Shown: positions 52,954 to 61,770 of the stretch, piece by piece
How positions within the stretch are numbered: the stretch's first letter is position 1
How the letters are laid out: every line of letters starts with the position of its first letter
From: Niastella vici
GTDB lineage: Bacteria; Bacteroidota; Bacteroidia; Chitinophagales; Chitinophagaceae
DNA: 64,000 nucleotides
NCBI RefSeq assembly: GCF_002077945.1
Contig: NZ_LVYD01000002.1
Span: 310,001-374,000 of the forward strand
Direction: 5' to 3'
Notes under the pieces: generated by a model
Databases searched by the model: none
What the model saw: the letters and a program-made list of their open reading frames with translations, nothing else
What the model was told of the DNA's origin: nothing
Made by a program: the position numbers and the translations under genes

Positions 52954-53430
52954 ATGCAAAAGCTTGTTTTATATAGTACGCTCGCTTTTTCCCTGGCATT
53001 GATCGTTTTTGCCTGCAGCAAAGATAAGTATCAGGATAAACCTACGGTTGAAGTAACATCCATAAACCCAGGCCAGGTTCCATTAAACAGCCCACTTGAA
53101 ATAAAAATGCAGTTCACCGATAAACAGGGCGACCTGGATTCGATCTTTTTGCACAAATTACGGCTTAATTCAAAAGCAAAACCGCTGATCCCTAACAACG
53201 ATTTTAAATACAAGCTCCCTACATTTCCTGACAAAACGAAAGGTGAGATAAAGGTAACTTTACAGTATGCCTTAGATGTTGTTTCAGCTCAAAAACCCGA
53301 TGCCCAGGCGGGAGCTCCCAATGGCTATGAACCCGATACGATTGCGTTCCAGATCGTATTGAAGGACAAAAAGGGCCATACCAGCGATACTACCGTTACC
53401 GACAAAATTGTTGTTGAAAGAGTTCCCTAG
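52954..53430 (+). CDS. Lipoprotein, unknown
   Basis: 158 residues; lipobox VFAC with Cys about 21. The mature part (EVTSINPGQVPLNSPLEIKMQFTDKQGDLDSIFLH) resembles an immunoglobulin-like/cadherin-like fold with acidic loops. No specific family recognised. 26 bases before the UbiA-like gene, so possibly cotranscribed. Confidence 0.6.
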   Translation: MQKLVLYSTLAFSLALIVFACSKDKYQDKPTVEVTSINPGQVPLNSPLEIKMQFTDKQGDLDSIFLHKLRLNSKAKPLIPNNDFKYKLPTFPDKTKGEIKVTLQYALDVVSAQKPDAQAGAPNGYEPDTIAFQIVLKDKKGHTSDTTVTDKIVVERVP

Positions 53431-53456
53431 TTTTTTTGTATTTGAGAGCTTGAAGG

Positions 53457-54299
53457 ATGCTGAAATATTTATTTGACTGGTTCCTGTTCACCAGTTGTTT
53501 TATTGCCGGTTGTGCCTTGTTGATGGTCATTCAAACAAACCAGTTGCTGCAATTGCAGTACGATGGCACAGCTTACCTGGTATTTGTATTTTTTTCAACC
53601 CTTTGCAGTTATAACTTCCATTGGTACCTGAGCGCCAACGCCACCAGTGAAAACATCCGGGTGCGCTGGACCCAGCAACATAAAATACTGCACCTGGTAT
53701 TGACCGGCGTGGGGTTCCTCGTTTCGGCCTGGTATTTTTTCCGCTTTATTGAACACTGGTTCTGGCTGGGTGGCGCCGCGCTGCTTACCTTCCTGTATTC
53801 GGCCCCCAAATTGCGATACGGCCCCTTTGCCTGGCTTAGCAGAATTGCAGTGGGAAAAACCCTGTTCCTGGCATTTGTATGGATGTATGTGACCACTTTT
53901 TTACCCATTGCCATCGATAACCATCACTGGAACATGGCCGCCCTTTTGTTTTGTACAAGCCGGTTCCTGCTCATTTATGCCATCTGCATCATTTTCGATT
54001 ACCGCGACCGCGACTATGACAAACAGGCGGGCATAAGAAGTATGATCACCTATTTTAACGAACGGGGCATTAATAACCTTTTTGCAGGCTCACTGGCGGG
54101 GTTTGCCATAAGTACCGCCGGGTTGTATTTCAATGAACTTTCGGTGCTCACTATTGTTCTTTTGCTTATTCCCGGCGCCATAACGGCCGTACTGTACCCG
54201 GTAGCCAAAAAGAACTTTAGCGACTACCTGTACTACTTTGTACTGGACGGACTGATGATGTTTTCGTCGCTATTGACTATATTCATACCAAATAAGTAG
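53457..54299 (+). CDS. UbiA-like prenyltransferase homologue, first metal motif missing
   Basis: 280 residues with seven to nine hydrophobic segments. The second Asp-rich motif, DYRDRDYDKQAGIRS (about 180-194), matches UbiA enzymes. The first motif (NxxxDxxxD between helices 2 and 3) is replaced by YNFHWYLSANATSE, so one metal site seems absent. It could be a degenerate or functionally different member. Its stop codon overlaps the promoter of the M42 gene. Confidence 0.7.
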   Translation: MLKYLFDWFLFTSCFIAGCALLMVIQTNQLLQLQYDGTAYLVFVFFSTLCSYNFHWYLSANATSENIRVRWTQQHKILHLVLTGVGFLVSAWYFFRFIEHWFWLGGAALLTFLYSAPKLRYGPFAWLSRIAVGKTLFLAFVWMYVTTFLPIAIDNHHWNMAALLFCTSRFLLIYAICIIFDYRDRDYDKQAGIRSMITYFNERGINNLFAGSLAGFAISTAGLYFNELSVLTIVLLLIPGAITAVLYPVAKKNFSDYLYYFVLDGLMMFSSLLTIFIPNK

Positions 54300-54304
54300 T
54301 TTTG
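54273..54304 (+). promoter_or_regulatory. Promoter TTG-N21-TAGTTTTG for the M42 gene cluster
   Basis: Both boxes match the Bacteroidota consensus; the -7 box (54297-54304) overlaps the UbiA-like TAG stop. It would drive the M42 gene and the three coupled genes after it. Confidence 0.6.
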
Positions 54305-54367
54305 CGCCAATTAAATCAATAATTTTATCATATATAGAACAGGATATTATCTTTTAATACAGTTAAT

Positions 54368-55483
54368 ATGGCTAAAAGTAAAACGACCGCTTCCGCTAAT
54401 TCCACATTGACCGATCAATCGCTGAAATTCCTCAAGACCTATATCAATACCCCATCGCCCGTTGGCTTTGAAAGCGGCGGACAGAAATTATGGTTAGAGT
54501 ATATTAAACCGTATGTTGATACCACTTTTGTTGATCCCTATGGTACAGCTGTGGGCGTCATAAACCCCAAGGCTGAATTTAAAGTGGTGATAGAGGCCCA
54601 TGCCGATGAAATAAGCTGGTTTGTAAACTATATCACCCCCGAGGGGCTGATCTACCTTAAACGCAATGGCGGCGTTGACCACCAGATAGCGCCCGGACAA
54701 CGGGTATTTATTCATGGGAAGAAAGGACCCGTAAAAGCCGTTTTTGGCTGGCCCGCCATCCATACCCGCCTGCATAATCCTGATGGTAAAGACCCGCAAC
54801 CCAAAGTAGAAACCCTGTTCCTCGACAGCGGCGCCCGCAACAAAAAAGAAGTGGATGAACTGGGCATTCATATTGGTTCAGTAGTTACCTACCAGGATGG
54901 GTTCGATGAACTGGCATATGATTATTTTATCGGCCGCGCCTTTGATAACCGAGTGGGTGGTTTTATGATCGCAGAAGTGGCGCGCAAGTTGAAAGAAAAT
55001 AAAAAGCAATTACCATACGGTTTATACGTTGTTAATGCGGTACAGGAAGAAATAGGTTTACGCGGTGCAGAAATGATAGCCCGGCGCATAAAACCCAATG
55101 TGGCCATCATTACCGATGTAACGCACGACACCTACACACCCATGATCAACAAGGTCATTGAAGGCGAATGTGCCTGCGGAAAAGGCCCCTCACTGGCTTA
55201 TGGCCCCGCAGTACACAACAAGCTGTTGAGCCTGGTACAGGATGTGGCCGAAAAAAACAGCATACCGGTACAATTGCGCACAGTATCACGCAGCACCGGC
55301 ACCGATACCGACTCGTTTGCCTATGCCAACGACGGCTGCCCTTCAGTACTGATATCGATACCCTTACGGTATATGCATACAACGGTTGAAATGTTGCATA
55401 AAAGCGATATAGAACAAACCATCAGGCTGATGTACGAGACCGTATTAACCTTAACGCCCAAAACAAATTTGAGCTATTTGTGA
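54368..55483 (+). CDS. M42-family metallopeptidase
   Basis: Cytosolic di-zinc aminopeptidase (glutamyl/tetrahedral aminopeptidase type). 371 residues. Metal and catalytic blocks: IEAHADEISWFV (His), GRAFDNRVGGFM (bridging Asp), NAVQEEIGLRGAE (Glu pair), ITDVTHDTYT and a C-terminal LRYMHTTVEM (His). Complete. Its TGA stop overlaps the GTG start of the small membrane protein gene. Confidence 0.92.
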   Translation: MAKSKTTASANSTLTDQSLKFLKTYINTPSPVGFESGGQKLWLEYIKPYVDTTFVDPYGTAVGVINPKAEFKVVIEAHADEISWFVNYITPEGLIYLKRNGGVDHQIAPGQRVFIHGKKGPVKAVFGWPAIHTRLHNPDGKDPQPKVETLFLDSGARNKKEVDELGIHIGSVVTYQDGFDELAYDYFIGRAFDNRVGGFMIAEVARKLKENKKQLPYGLYVVNAVQEEIGLRGAEMIARRIKPNVAIITDVTHDTYTPMINKVIEGECACGKGPSLAYGPAVHNKLLSLVQDVAEKNSIPVQLRTVSRSTGTDTDSFAYANDGCPSVLISIPLRYMHTTVEMLHKSDIEQTIRLMYETVLTLTPKTNLSYL

Positions 55484-55659
55484 TAAAAGCATGCATCCTC
55501 TTATACATTGATCCCGGTAGCGGCAGTTATCTTATACAGGTGATTATTGCCGCTATTCTGGGGGCATTGTTCTATTTCAAAAATCTTTGGTGGAAAATAA
55601 AGGCATTTTTCTGGAAGCCTAAAAAAGAGGACGCAGAGGGAGAAGATATTGCTAAATGA
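55480..55659 (+). CDS. 59-residue membrane protein with YIDPGSGSY motif
   Basis: The frame GTG 55480 to TGA 55657-55659 encodes a short N-terminus, the motif LYIDPGSGSYLIQV, one transmembrane helix (IIAAILGALFYF, extended) and a basic/aromatic juxtamembrane part KNLWWKIKAFFWKPKKE with an acidic end. It overlaps the M42 stop by 3 bases and the methyltransferase start by 4 (ATGA), so it is surely translated in concert. The IDPGSGS small proteins are, from memory, found elsewhere beside similar methyltransferase and sulfatase-fold genes. Function unknown. Confidence 0.75.
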   Translation: MIKACILLYIDPGSGSYLIQVIIAAILGALFYFKNLWWKIKAFFWKPKKEDAEGEDIAK

Positions 55660-57032
55660 CAAATTACACACGTCATCCTTCATCGTTTAAAGATCCTTCA
55701 GGTTTTGTATTTGAAGCAGAAGGAAAAATTTACCGGCAGGTAAATCAATACTATGCCGCGCAATACCGCCAGTTGATGGATTCGGGTTTATACAACCAGC
55801 TGGTAAGCCGCCAGCAGTTGATAGCGCATGAAGAAGTAGCTGAAAACTTTACTGACACGGCCGACTGGTACACTACCCTGCTGCCCGAACCGGTGCCCTT
55901 CATTTCGTACCCCTATGAATGGTGTTTTGAACAGCTGCAGGATGCCGCCTCACTTACCCTGGCTGTATTGAAAACAGCCTTACAACAGGGCATGATCCTG
56001 AAAGACGCCACGCCCTACAATATTCAATTCCATAAAGGACGGCCGGTATTCATTGATACGCTCTCGTTCGATAGCTACGATCCCAAACAACCCTGGATCG
56101 CCTACCGCCAGTTCTGCCAGTGTTTCCTGTTTCCCCTGTACCTGGAACATTACCTGAAAACGGATATTCAAAGAATTCTCAGCACCTATATTGATGGCAT
56201 TCCGGTTGACATTATAGCCAAATTGCTGCCCCTTAAAAGCCGGTTGAGCCTCGGCGTGTGGTTGCATGTTTACCTGCAGCATACCGCCTCTACAAGCGCC
56301 AGCGGCAAAGCCAACAAACAAAACGGCGGCTTCAGCAAAAAGAAACTGCTCGATGTCATCAGCCATTTAACCAACATCATTGACAATTTCCCGGCGAATA
56401 AAACGTATAAAACCACCTGGAGCAATTATTATGAAGACACCATCCTGAGCAGGGAATACCTGCATGAGAAAGAAAGGATCATTCAGGGATTTTGCCAACA
56501 AACCAGCGCCCGCAGCGTACTTGACCTGGGCGCCAACGATGGCTATTTCTCAAAAATTTTTGCCAGCCATCAAATGCAGGTGATAGCCACCGATTCAGAT
56601 AACCGCTGCATTTCAAAGCTGTACCAGGAAGTGAAGCAGGAGAAAATACAGAACATTCTGCCCCTTATACTCGATGTGGCCAACCCATCCCCTGCCATTG
56701 GGTTCAACAACCAGGAACGCGGTTCTTTTCACCAGCGCATACAAACCGACCTGGTGGCAGCCCTCGCCCTGGTTCATCACCTGGTAATTGGCAAGAACAT
56801 TTCATTACCGGTACTGGCAGCCTATTTTAACGGCATTGCACCTGAGCTTATGATTGAGTTTGTTCCCAAAGAAGATGAAAAAGTGCAGCAGATGCTGGCC
56901 AGCCGCCCCGATACATTTCCCGATTATGACCAAACGCATTTTGAACACTACTTCTCAAAATATTTTGATATAGCCGATAAGCAGATCGTAGTGGGTACCA
57001 GCAGAACCTTATACAGAATGAAAAGAAAATAG
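55656..57032 (+). CDS. Kinase-like/SAM-methyltransferase two-domain protein (NoeA-like)
   Basis: 458 residues. N-terminal half (about 1-200) has a degenerate kinase-like core: ILKDATPYNIQFHKGRPVFIDTLSF resembles the catalytic and metal-binding loops of aminoglycoside-phosphotransferase folds. C-terminal half (about 285-455) is a class I methyltransferase with SVLDLGANDGYFSKIFA (motif I) and VIATDSDNRC (acidic loop). Proteins of this layout are annotated as NoeA-like. Overlaps the preceding small gene by 4 bases; 3 bases to the next. Acceptor unknown, likely a lipid-linked or cell-surface glycan. Confidence 0.8.
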   Translation: MTNYTRHPSSFKDPSGFVFEAEGKIYRQVNQYYAAQYRQLMDSGLYNQLVSRQQLIAHEEVAENFTDTADWYTTLLPEPVPFISYPYEWCFEQLQDAASLTLAVLKTALQQGMILKDATPYNIQFHKGRPVFIDTLSFDSYDPKQPWIAYRQFCQCFLFPLYLEHYLKTDIQRILSTYIDGIPVDIIAKLLPLKSRLSLGVWLHVYLQHTASTSASGKANKQNGGFSKKKLLDVISHLTNIIDNFPANKTYKTTWSNYYEDTILSREYLHEKERIIQGFCQQTSARSVLDLGANDGYFSKIFASHQMQVIATDSDNRCISKLYQEVKQEKIQNILPLILDVANPSPAIGFNNQERGSFHQRIQTDLVAALALVHHLVIGKNISLPVLAAYFNGIAPELMIEFVPKEDEKVQQMLASRPDTFPDYDQTHFEHYFSKYFDIADKQIVVGTSRTLYRMKRK

Positions 57033-57035
57033 CAT

Positions 57036-58556
57036 ATGTTCTCAAAACTTGGGCAGTATTCTCTTTACCCGGTTCTATTACCTGTATTTTTTGTATTACA
57101 CGGCTGCCTGGAAAACTATGGGTTTATCAGCCCTGGCGAAGGTTTATTATTAGCCATCATTTATACAGCAGGCGCCCTTGTTTTGGGCGGGACAGGCTGG
57201 ATGCTTTTTCGCAACATCCCCAAAGCAGCCCTGTTTGCATTTATGCTAATGGCTGTTTATTTTTTCTTTGGCGCCATACACGATTTCCTTAAAGAACACG
57301 CGGGTTCATTTTTCAGCAGCTATGTGGTACTGCTGAGCGCTTTTTTGATACTGCTTATTGTTGTGATCGTATATCTGAAGAAACGCAATAGCCCCTTTAA
57401 ACGGCTGACAGCTTTTTTGAACCTGCTTTTTATTGTTTATATACTTATTGGCGCCGGCGATCTTATTGCAAAAACCTTCCGCCATTCCGATTACGCGTTA
57501 TCAGTATACCCTTTTGCAAAGAACAATACCGCGCGCGCGCGGTACAAACAATGCCCTGACTGCCATAAACCCGATATTTATTTTTTACTGATGGATGGGT
57601 ATGCAAGCACCGTTGCATTAGCGAAATGGTACCAGTATCAAAACAACCTCGACAGCTTTCTGCTCCGGAAAAAATTCAGCATACAGGCCAACAGCCGTTC
57701 CAATTATAACTTCACGCCTTTCTCCATGGCCTCTATCCTGAACATGTCGTATTTGCAAGGCATAGCGAACCCCAAAAATGTAACGGTCAATGAATATGCG
57801 AACTGTGAAGTGCTGATCCGTAATAATGAAGTAATAAACAGGCTGAGCGCTGCGGGGTACGACATTGTGAATTATTCAGTTTTTAACCTGGCCGGGCACC
57901 CCAGCGTGGCCCGTCAGGACTTTCTGCCCTTAAACACCAGGCTGATCACAGAACGAACCCTGTTCGCCTGCATTCGAAAAGATATTGGTTGGAAGCTGGC
58001 TAAATGGTATCCGTTCAAATGGTTTTGGAGCAGTGACATTATGCAGGACAATCGTAATAACCAGTCGTTCATTGAGCTGGTAAAAACGAGCGCTGCCACA
58101 AAGAGCGCAAAGCCCCGCTTTGTGTACGGTCATTTTTTCATGCCCCATAGTCCCTATTACTACGACAAAAACGGCCAACTAAAAGACATTGCCACCATCA
58201 CCACCGAAAGCCTTTCCAACCCCATTCCGGCGTACCTGGAATATGTAACTTATGTCAATGGCCGCATCAGGGAAATGATCACGGCTATTCAGCAACAAAA
58301 CCCTTCGGCGGTGATCATCCTGATGGGCGACCACGGCAACCGCGACGTCACCAGCGAGGCCTTCCCGGTTCGTTACTTCCAGAACCTGAATGCCGTGTAT
58401 TACCCTGATAACGATTATAAACTGCTGTACGACAGCATCTCAGGCGTAAACCAGTTCAGGGTGGTCTTAAACAAACTGCTTAAACAGGACCTGCCGCTTT
58501 TGCCCGATTCCTCCATTTATTTACTTGATAAAGGCACCGCCCCCCATATGAAATAA
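57036..58556 (+). CDS. Membrane-anchored sulfatase/LtaS-fold hydrolase or transferase
   Basis: 506 residues. Five N-terminal transmembrane helices (about 9-26, 36-58, 66-84, 92-115, 124-146) then an extracytoplasmic alkaline-phosphatase-superfamily domain: DIYFLLMDGYAS (metal Asp), NFTPFSMASILNM (nucleophile region with Thr/Ser), FVYGHFFMPHSPYY (His) and VIILMGDHGNR (Asp-His). The layout recalls lipoteichoic-acid synthase and phosphoethanolamine transferases, so transfer of a phospho-head-group to a surface glycan is plausible. A CxxC (QCPDCHKPD) precedes the domain. Final gene of the coupled cluster. Confidence 0.78.
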   Translation: MFSKLGQYSLYPVLLPVFFVLHGCLENYGFISPGEGLLLAIIYTAGALVLGGTGWMLFRNIPKAALFAFMLMAVYFFFGAIHDFLKEHAGSFFSSYVVLLSAFLILLIVVIVYLKKRNSPFKRLTAFLNLLFIVYILIGAGDLIAKTFRHSDYALSVYPFAKNNTARARYKQCPDCHKPDIYFLLMDGYASTVALAKWYQYQNNLDSFLLRKKFSIQANSRSNYNFTPFSMASILNMSYLQGIANPKNVTVNEYANCEVLIRNNEVINRLSAAGYDIVNYSVFNLAGHPSVARQDFLPLNTRLITERTLFACIRKDIGWKLAKWYPFKWFWSSDIMQDNRNNQSFIELVKTSAATKSAKPRFVYGHFFMPHSPYYYDKNGQLKDIATITTESLSNPIPAYLEYVTYVNGRIREMITAIQQQNPSAVIILMGDHGNRDVTSEAFPVRYFQNLNAVYYPDNDYKLLYDSISGVNQFRVVLNKLLKQDLPLLPDSSIYLLDKGTAPHMK

Positions 58557-58683
58557 AGGTTGAATTAAACAAATTATAGTATCCCCATGAAAATGCACAT
58601 CTCTATTTTCATATTGATTTTGTGACTATTTTCGGGGAATATTTTTATCGATTAGGCGTTTTTTGAAGAACCGTTCAACGGTG

Positions 58684-58691
58684 TATATTCG
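58684..58691 (+). promoter_or_regulatory. Promoter box TATATTCG of bioB
   Basis: One mismatch from TAnnTTTG, with TTG 18 bases upstream and the ATG 23 bases downstream. Confidence 0.45.
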
Positions 58692-58714
58692 CCATTAATT
58701 TAAATGAAAACAGC

Positions 58715-59689
58715 ATGATCAGAAACGACTGGACTATTGAAGAAATACAGGAAATTTATAATTCTCCGCTGCTCGAACTCATTTATCGTGCTGCCAGCAC
58801 TCACCGGCAGTATAACAATACAGGTGAAGTACAGGTTTGTACGTTGCTTTCTATAAAAACAGGTGGCTGTTCTGAAGATTGTGCTTATTGCCCGCAGGCC
58901 GCCCGCTACAATACAGGTGTTAATGTACATCCTCTTATGCAGAAAGACCAGGTACTGGAATACGCAGCCAAAGCAAAAGCAGCCGGTAGTACCCGTTTTT
59001 GCATGGGCGCCGCCTGGCGCGAAGTAAGGGATAACCGCGATTTCGACCGCGTTATCGACATGGTAAAAGGCGTAAATGAAATGGGAATGGAAGTTTGCTG
59101 TACCCTGGGTATGCTTACCGAATCACAGGCGCAGAAATTAGCAGACGCCGGTTTGTATGCGTACAATCATAATCTGGATACTTCAAAAGAATATTATAAA
59201 GAGATCATTTCTACCCGCACCTATACCGATCGCCTCGATACATTGGATAACGTTCGCAAGGCCGGTATCTCTGTATGCTGCGGTGGTATTGTTGGCCTGG
59301 GCGAAACCCATGCCGACCGCATCAAAATGCTGCACACGCTGAGCACCATGCCCGAGCATCCTGAAAGTGTGCCCATCAATGCGCTGGTGGCCGTGCAGGG
59401 TACGCCCTTGGAAAATAACCAGAAAGTTGATGTTTGGGATATGGTGAAGATGATCGCTACCGCACGCATCCTGATGCCCAAAGCGATGGTACGCCTGAGT
59501 GCAGGCCGCGCCACCATGAGCGTTTCTGACCAGGCCCTGTGTTTTATGGCGGGCGCCAATTCCATTTTTACCGGTGAGAAATTGCTGACCACCCCCAACC
59601 CCACCTTCGATGAAGATAAAGCGATGTTTGAGATGCTGGGGCTTACTCCAAGAGAAGCATTTAAAGATGAGAAAGAACTGGTAGGCTAA
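58715..59689 (+). CDS. bioB: Biotin synthase
   Basis: Radical SAM enzyme inserting sulfur into dethiobiotin. 324 residues. The 4Fe-4S motif CSEDCAYC has Cys 52, 56 and 59; the 2Fe-2S ligands include Cys in MEVCCTLGM and [13 protein letters not shown], and Arg in VRLSAGR. Complete and of normal length. Other bio genes are not adjacent. A composite terminator repeat follows. Confidence 0.97.
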   Translation: MIRNDWTIEEIQEIYNSPLLELIYRAASTHRQYNNTGEVQVCTLLSIKTGGCSEDCAYCPQAARYNTGVNVHPLMQKDQVLEYAAKAKAAGSTRFCMGAAWREVRDNRDFDRVIDMVKGVNEMGMEVCCTLGMLTESQAQKLADAGLYAYNHNLDTSKEYYKEIISTRTYTDRLDTLDNVRKAGISVCCGGIVGLGETHADRIKMLHTLSTMPEHPESVPINALVAVQGTPLENNQKVDVWDMVKMIATARILMPKAMVRLSAGRATMSVSDQALCFMAGANSIFTGEKLLTTPNPTFDEDKAMFEMLGLTPREAFKDEKELVG

Positions 59690-59691
59690 AT

Positions 59692-59836
59692 ACCCCCTAA
59701 CCCCCTAAAGGGGGAACAAGAAATAAGAAGTCCGAAGTAAAAGGTCAGAAAATGACTTCATACTTCGGACTTTGCTATTTAAACAGGTTAAGCGCTGTTT
59801 TGCTTTATTACTCCCCCTTTAGGGGGCTGGGGGTTA
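59692..59836. terminator. Composite nested palindrome between convergent bioB and the receiver gene
   Basis: An outer pair of CCCCCTAAAGGGGGA elements, the second inverted (59692-59714 and 59811-59836), encloses a perfect 12-base stem AAGTCCGAAGTA/TACTTCGGACTT (59728-59739 and 59761-59772). It should stop transcripts from both sides. The inverted right-hand element supplies the stop codon of the receiver gene. Confidence 0.7.
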
Positions 59837-60238
59837 TCCTATTATATCAACAATCTCTTTACAGAAATACTGCTGCCCATCCATAACCAGCATAATGGCC
59901 CTGATCATTTCTTCACCGCTTGAATTTTTGGTAACATATCCATTGGCGCCGGCATGCATCAACGCATTGATATAGGGAAGATCGGTATGAACCGAAATGC
60001 CGATGATGCGGATATCATCAGTGAACTCACGGATCACCCGGGTGGCCTCAATACCACTTATGGGTTCCATATTGATATCCATCAATACGACATCGGGCGA
60101 AAGAGTTTTACAGGCTTCAATGACCTGATAACCGTTTTCGCATATGGCAATGATCGAAAGCCGTTTATCCCTGCTCAGGAGCAGGTTCCAGGCCTCGCGT
60201 ACCAGTCTGTGATCATCTGCAATAATCACTTTGATCAT
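59834..60238 (-). CDS. Receiver-only response regulator, probably truncated NarL type
   Basis: 134 residues consisting of a complete CheY-like receiver: acidic pair IIADDH (10-11), phospho-acceptor Asp in VVLMDIN (about 53), Thr/Ser in GISVHT and Lys in GYVTKNSS (about 105). NarL/LuxR relatives of this sequence continue with a DNA-binding helix-turn-helix; here the frame stops just after YFCKEIVDIIG, at the edge of a palindromic repeat. It may act as a stand-alone phospho-acceptor or be a remnant. No histidine kinase is adjacent. Confidence 0.82.
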   Translation of the reverse strand: MIKVIIADDHRLVREAWNLLLSRDKRLSIIAICENGYQVIEACKTLSPDVVLMDINMEPISGIEATRVIREFTDDIRIIGISVHTDLPYINALMHAGANGYVTKNSSGEEMIRAIMLVMDGQQYFCKEIVDIIG

Positions 60239-60361
60239 TAAGAAAAGGTTTAATTAATGGTAAAAATTAAGATTAATCATTTTACAGCATAAACAATACT
60301 CCATAATCCCTAAAATTTAAAAGTTTAAGGAAAGCGGTTAATAATAATTAAGGGGAAACAA

Positions 60362-61432
60362 TTACTTATTTCCTTTGCTGTTTAATAGCCCGCCTGAGCC
60401 GAAATAATCGTGTAGCCTGAGGTTTAAGCCGAATTGGTTATAGGAAGAATTATTTTGATAATAACTCCTCGCGTAGCGGATCTGGATTTTTTTGAATAAC
60501 ACGCCAACACCCATCGAAAACCCGTTTAGTCCGTTGCCGGCGTTAGTTATGTTCAATTCTTTGCGTCGGAGGTAATTATAACCGGCAGTTATTTCTACTT
60601 TATCGGTAAGGTATAACTGCATGGCCAGTATAACATGCATGAAAAACTTGTCAAATATATATTTTTTTTCTTTGCTATCCTGATCAAGCCCCGTTTCACT
60701 GTTAAATAAAGTGTCATCATAACGAATATTGAACCGGTGCAGCTGAAAAAAGGTAAGCGAGAACTGTAAAGGCGCATGAGCCAGCCTTTTAGAAATACCC
60801 AGTTGCAGGTCGAAAGGCAGATCACCTGCCCCACTACCGCTATAGGTTTTTAGCTGTCCGCCCATGTTGCGGGCCACCAGCGAAGCCTGCCATAAATGGG
60901 CCGAATCGGCATAAGCAATGCCTATATCCATAGCCAGCCCCGATGACCGGTATATACCATATGATGAATGAATAAATTTGGCAGTAACGCCATAATGCCA
61001 CCGCTCTCCGTATTGCCGGGCAGCGCTTAATTGTACCACATAATCATTCGGCCGCATAGTGCCCATTACATTACCCGTCATATCGGTTTCGGGTATGGAA
61101 CCATAACTGAAATAATTAATACCTGCCGCAAACGTGGTTGCAATGGATCCCTTATAAAACCCTGTCATTAAGTGATAGTTCTTTATGCCTGCATAAAAAG
61201 AATTAAACACCATTGATGTTTGGGTATGCATGGCCGGTCGTAACAAGGCCGGGTTGTTGAACGCAAGACCAATATCAGCGGTTTGATTGGAAATATTTAA
61301 GCCCCCTAAAGCGGTGAGTTGGGGCGTATTGGAAAGCTGCAGGAAATTATAGACTGTATTACCGCCCAATGTTTGCGCATTCGCACGGGTAAGGATAAAT
61401 AAAAAACATAATATAAGCAGCCTGAATTGCAT
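60362..61432 (-). CDS. porQ: Type IX secretion system protein PorQ
   Basis: Outer-membrane beta-barrel component of the Bacteroidota type IX secretion system, taking part in anchoring or sorting of cargo. 356 residues, signal peptide MQFRLLILCFLFILTRANAQ, then the family start TLGGNTVYNFLQLSNTPQLTALGGLNIS and NNPALLRP, followed by alternating barrel strands. Presence of PorQ supports secretion of some of the CAZymes by this route, although their own C-terminal sorting domains were not recognised. Monocistronic. Confidence 0.87.
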   Translation of the reverse strand: MQFRLLILCFLFILTRANAQTLGGNTVYNFLQLSNTPQLTALGGLNISNQTADIGLAFNNPALLRPAMHTQTSMVFNSFYAGIKNYHLMTGFYKGSIATTFAAGINYFSYGSIPETDMTGNVMGTMRPNDYVVQLSAARQYGERWHYGVTAKFIHSSYGIYRSSGLAMDIGIAYADSAHLWQASLVARNMGGQLKTYSGSGAGDLPFDLQLGISKRLAHAPLQFSLTFFQLHRFNIRYDDTLFNSETGLDQDSKEKKYIFDKFFMHVILAMQLYLTDKVEITAGYNYLRRKELNITNAGNGLNGFSMGVGVLFKKIQIRYARSYYQNNSSYNQFGLNLRLHDYFGSGGLLNSKGNK

Positions 61433-61542
61433 GAAGGATACCCACGAAAATAACTAAAATGCCGCAATCACTATAATAACCCGATCGTGATTCTGCAATA
61501 CCGGCAGTCAATTCACCATTCACCCTTAGGCATGCGCAAAAA

Positions 61543-61576
61543 AAAATTCCTCCATTGACATGGAGGAATTTCTTTA
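61543..61576 (-). terminator. Intrinsic terminator of lon
   Basis: AATTCCTCCAT pairs with ATGGAGGAATT around TGAC; on the minus strand it is followed by an unbroken T-run (A-run 61539-61546). It lies in the 338-base lon-porQ gap 61433-61770, which otherwise holds the porQ leader and a dispersed repeat. Confidence 0.85.
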
Positions 61577-61692
61577 ACCCTTAAAACAACCAACATGAAA
61601 AAAAATCTCGGTTGAATATTAATAACAGGGTTTATTATTTATTTGTTCAGTGATTAACTGAAAGAATACATTAAAATTCTATTAAAGGCCTC

Positions 61693-61748
61693 CTTCCCGG
61701 ATACGCTCAGGACGAGCGCCCAGTGCGGGCTGGGCGAAGTCGAAGCGT
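61693..61748. repeat. Dispersed repeat with CTGGGCGAAGTCGAAG core
   Basis: TACGCTCAGGACGAGCGCCCAGTG and GGGCTGGGCGAAGTCGAAGC form an imperfect hairpin and match the repeats at 10433 and 20058. It sits about 20 bases beyond the lon stop. Confidence 0.6.
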
Positions 61749-61770
61749 TGAAGAGCGTAGAAGAAATGCC

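Noticed and set aside
61594-61615. ATGAAAAAAAATCTCGGTTGA, a five-codon frame between porQ and lon
   Set aside because: It resembles the start of a signal peptide but stops after five codons and has no visible continuation; too short to call a remnant.
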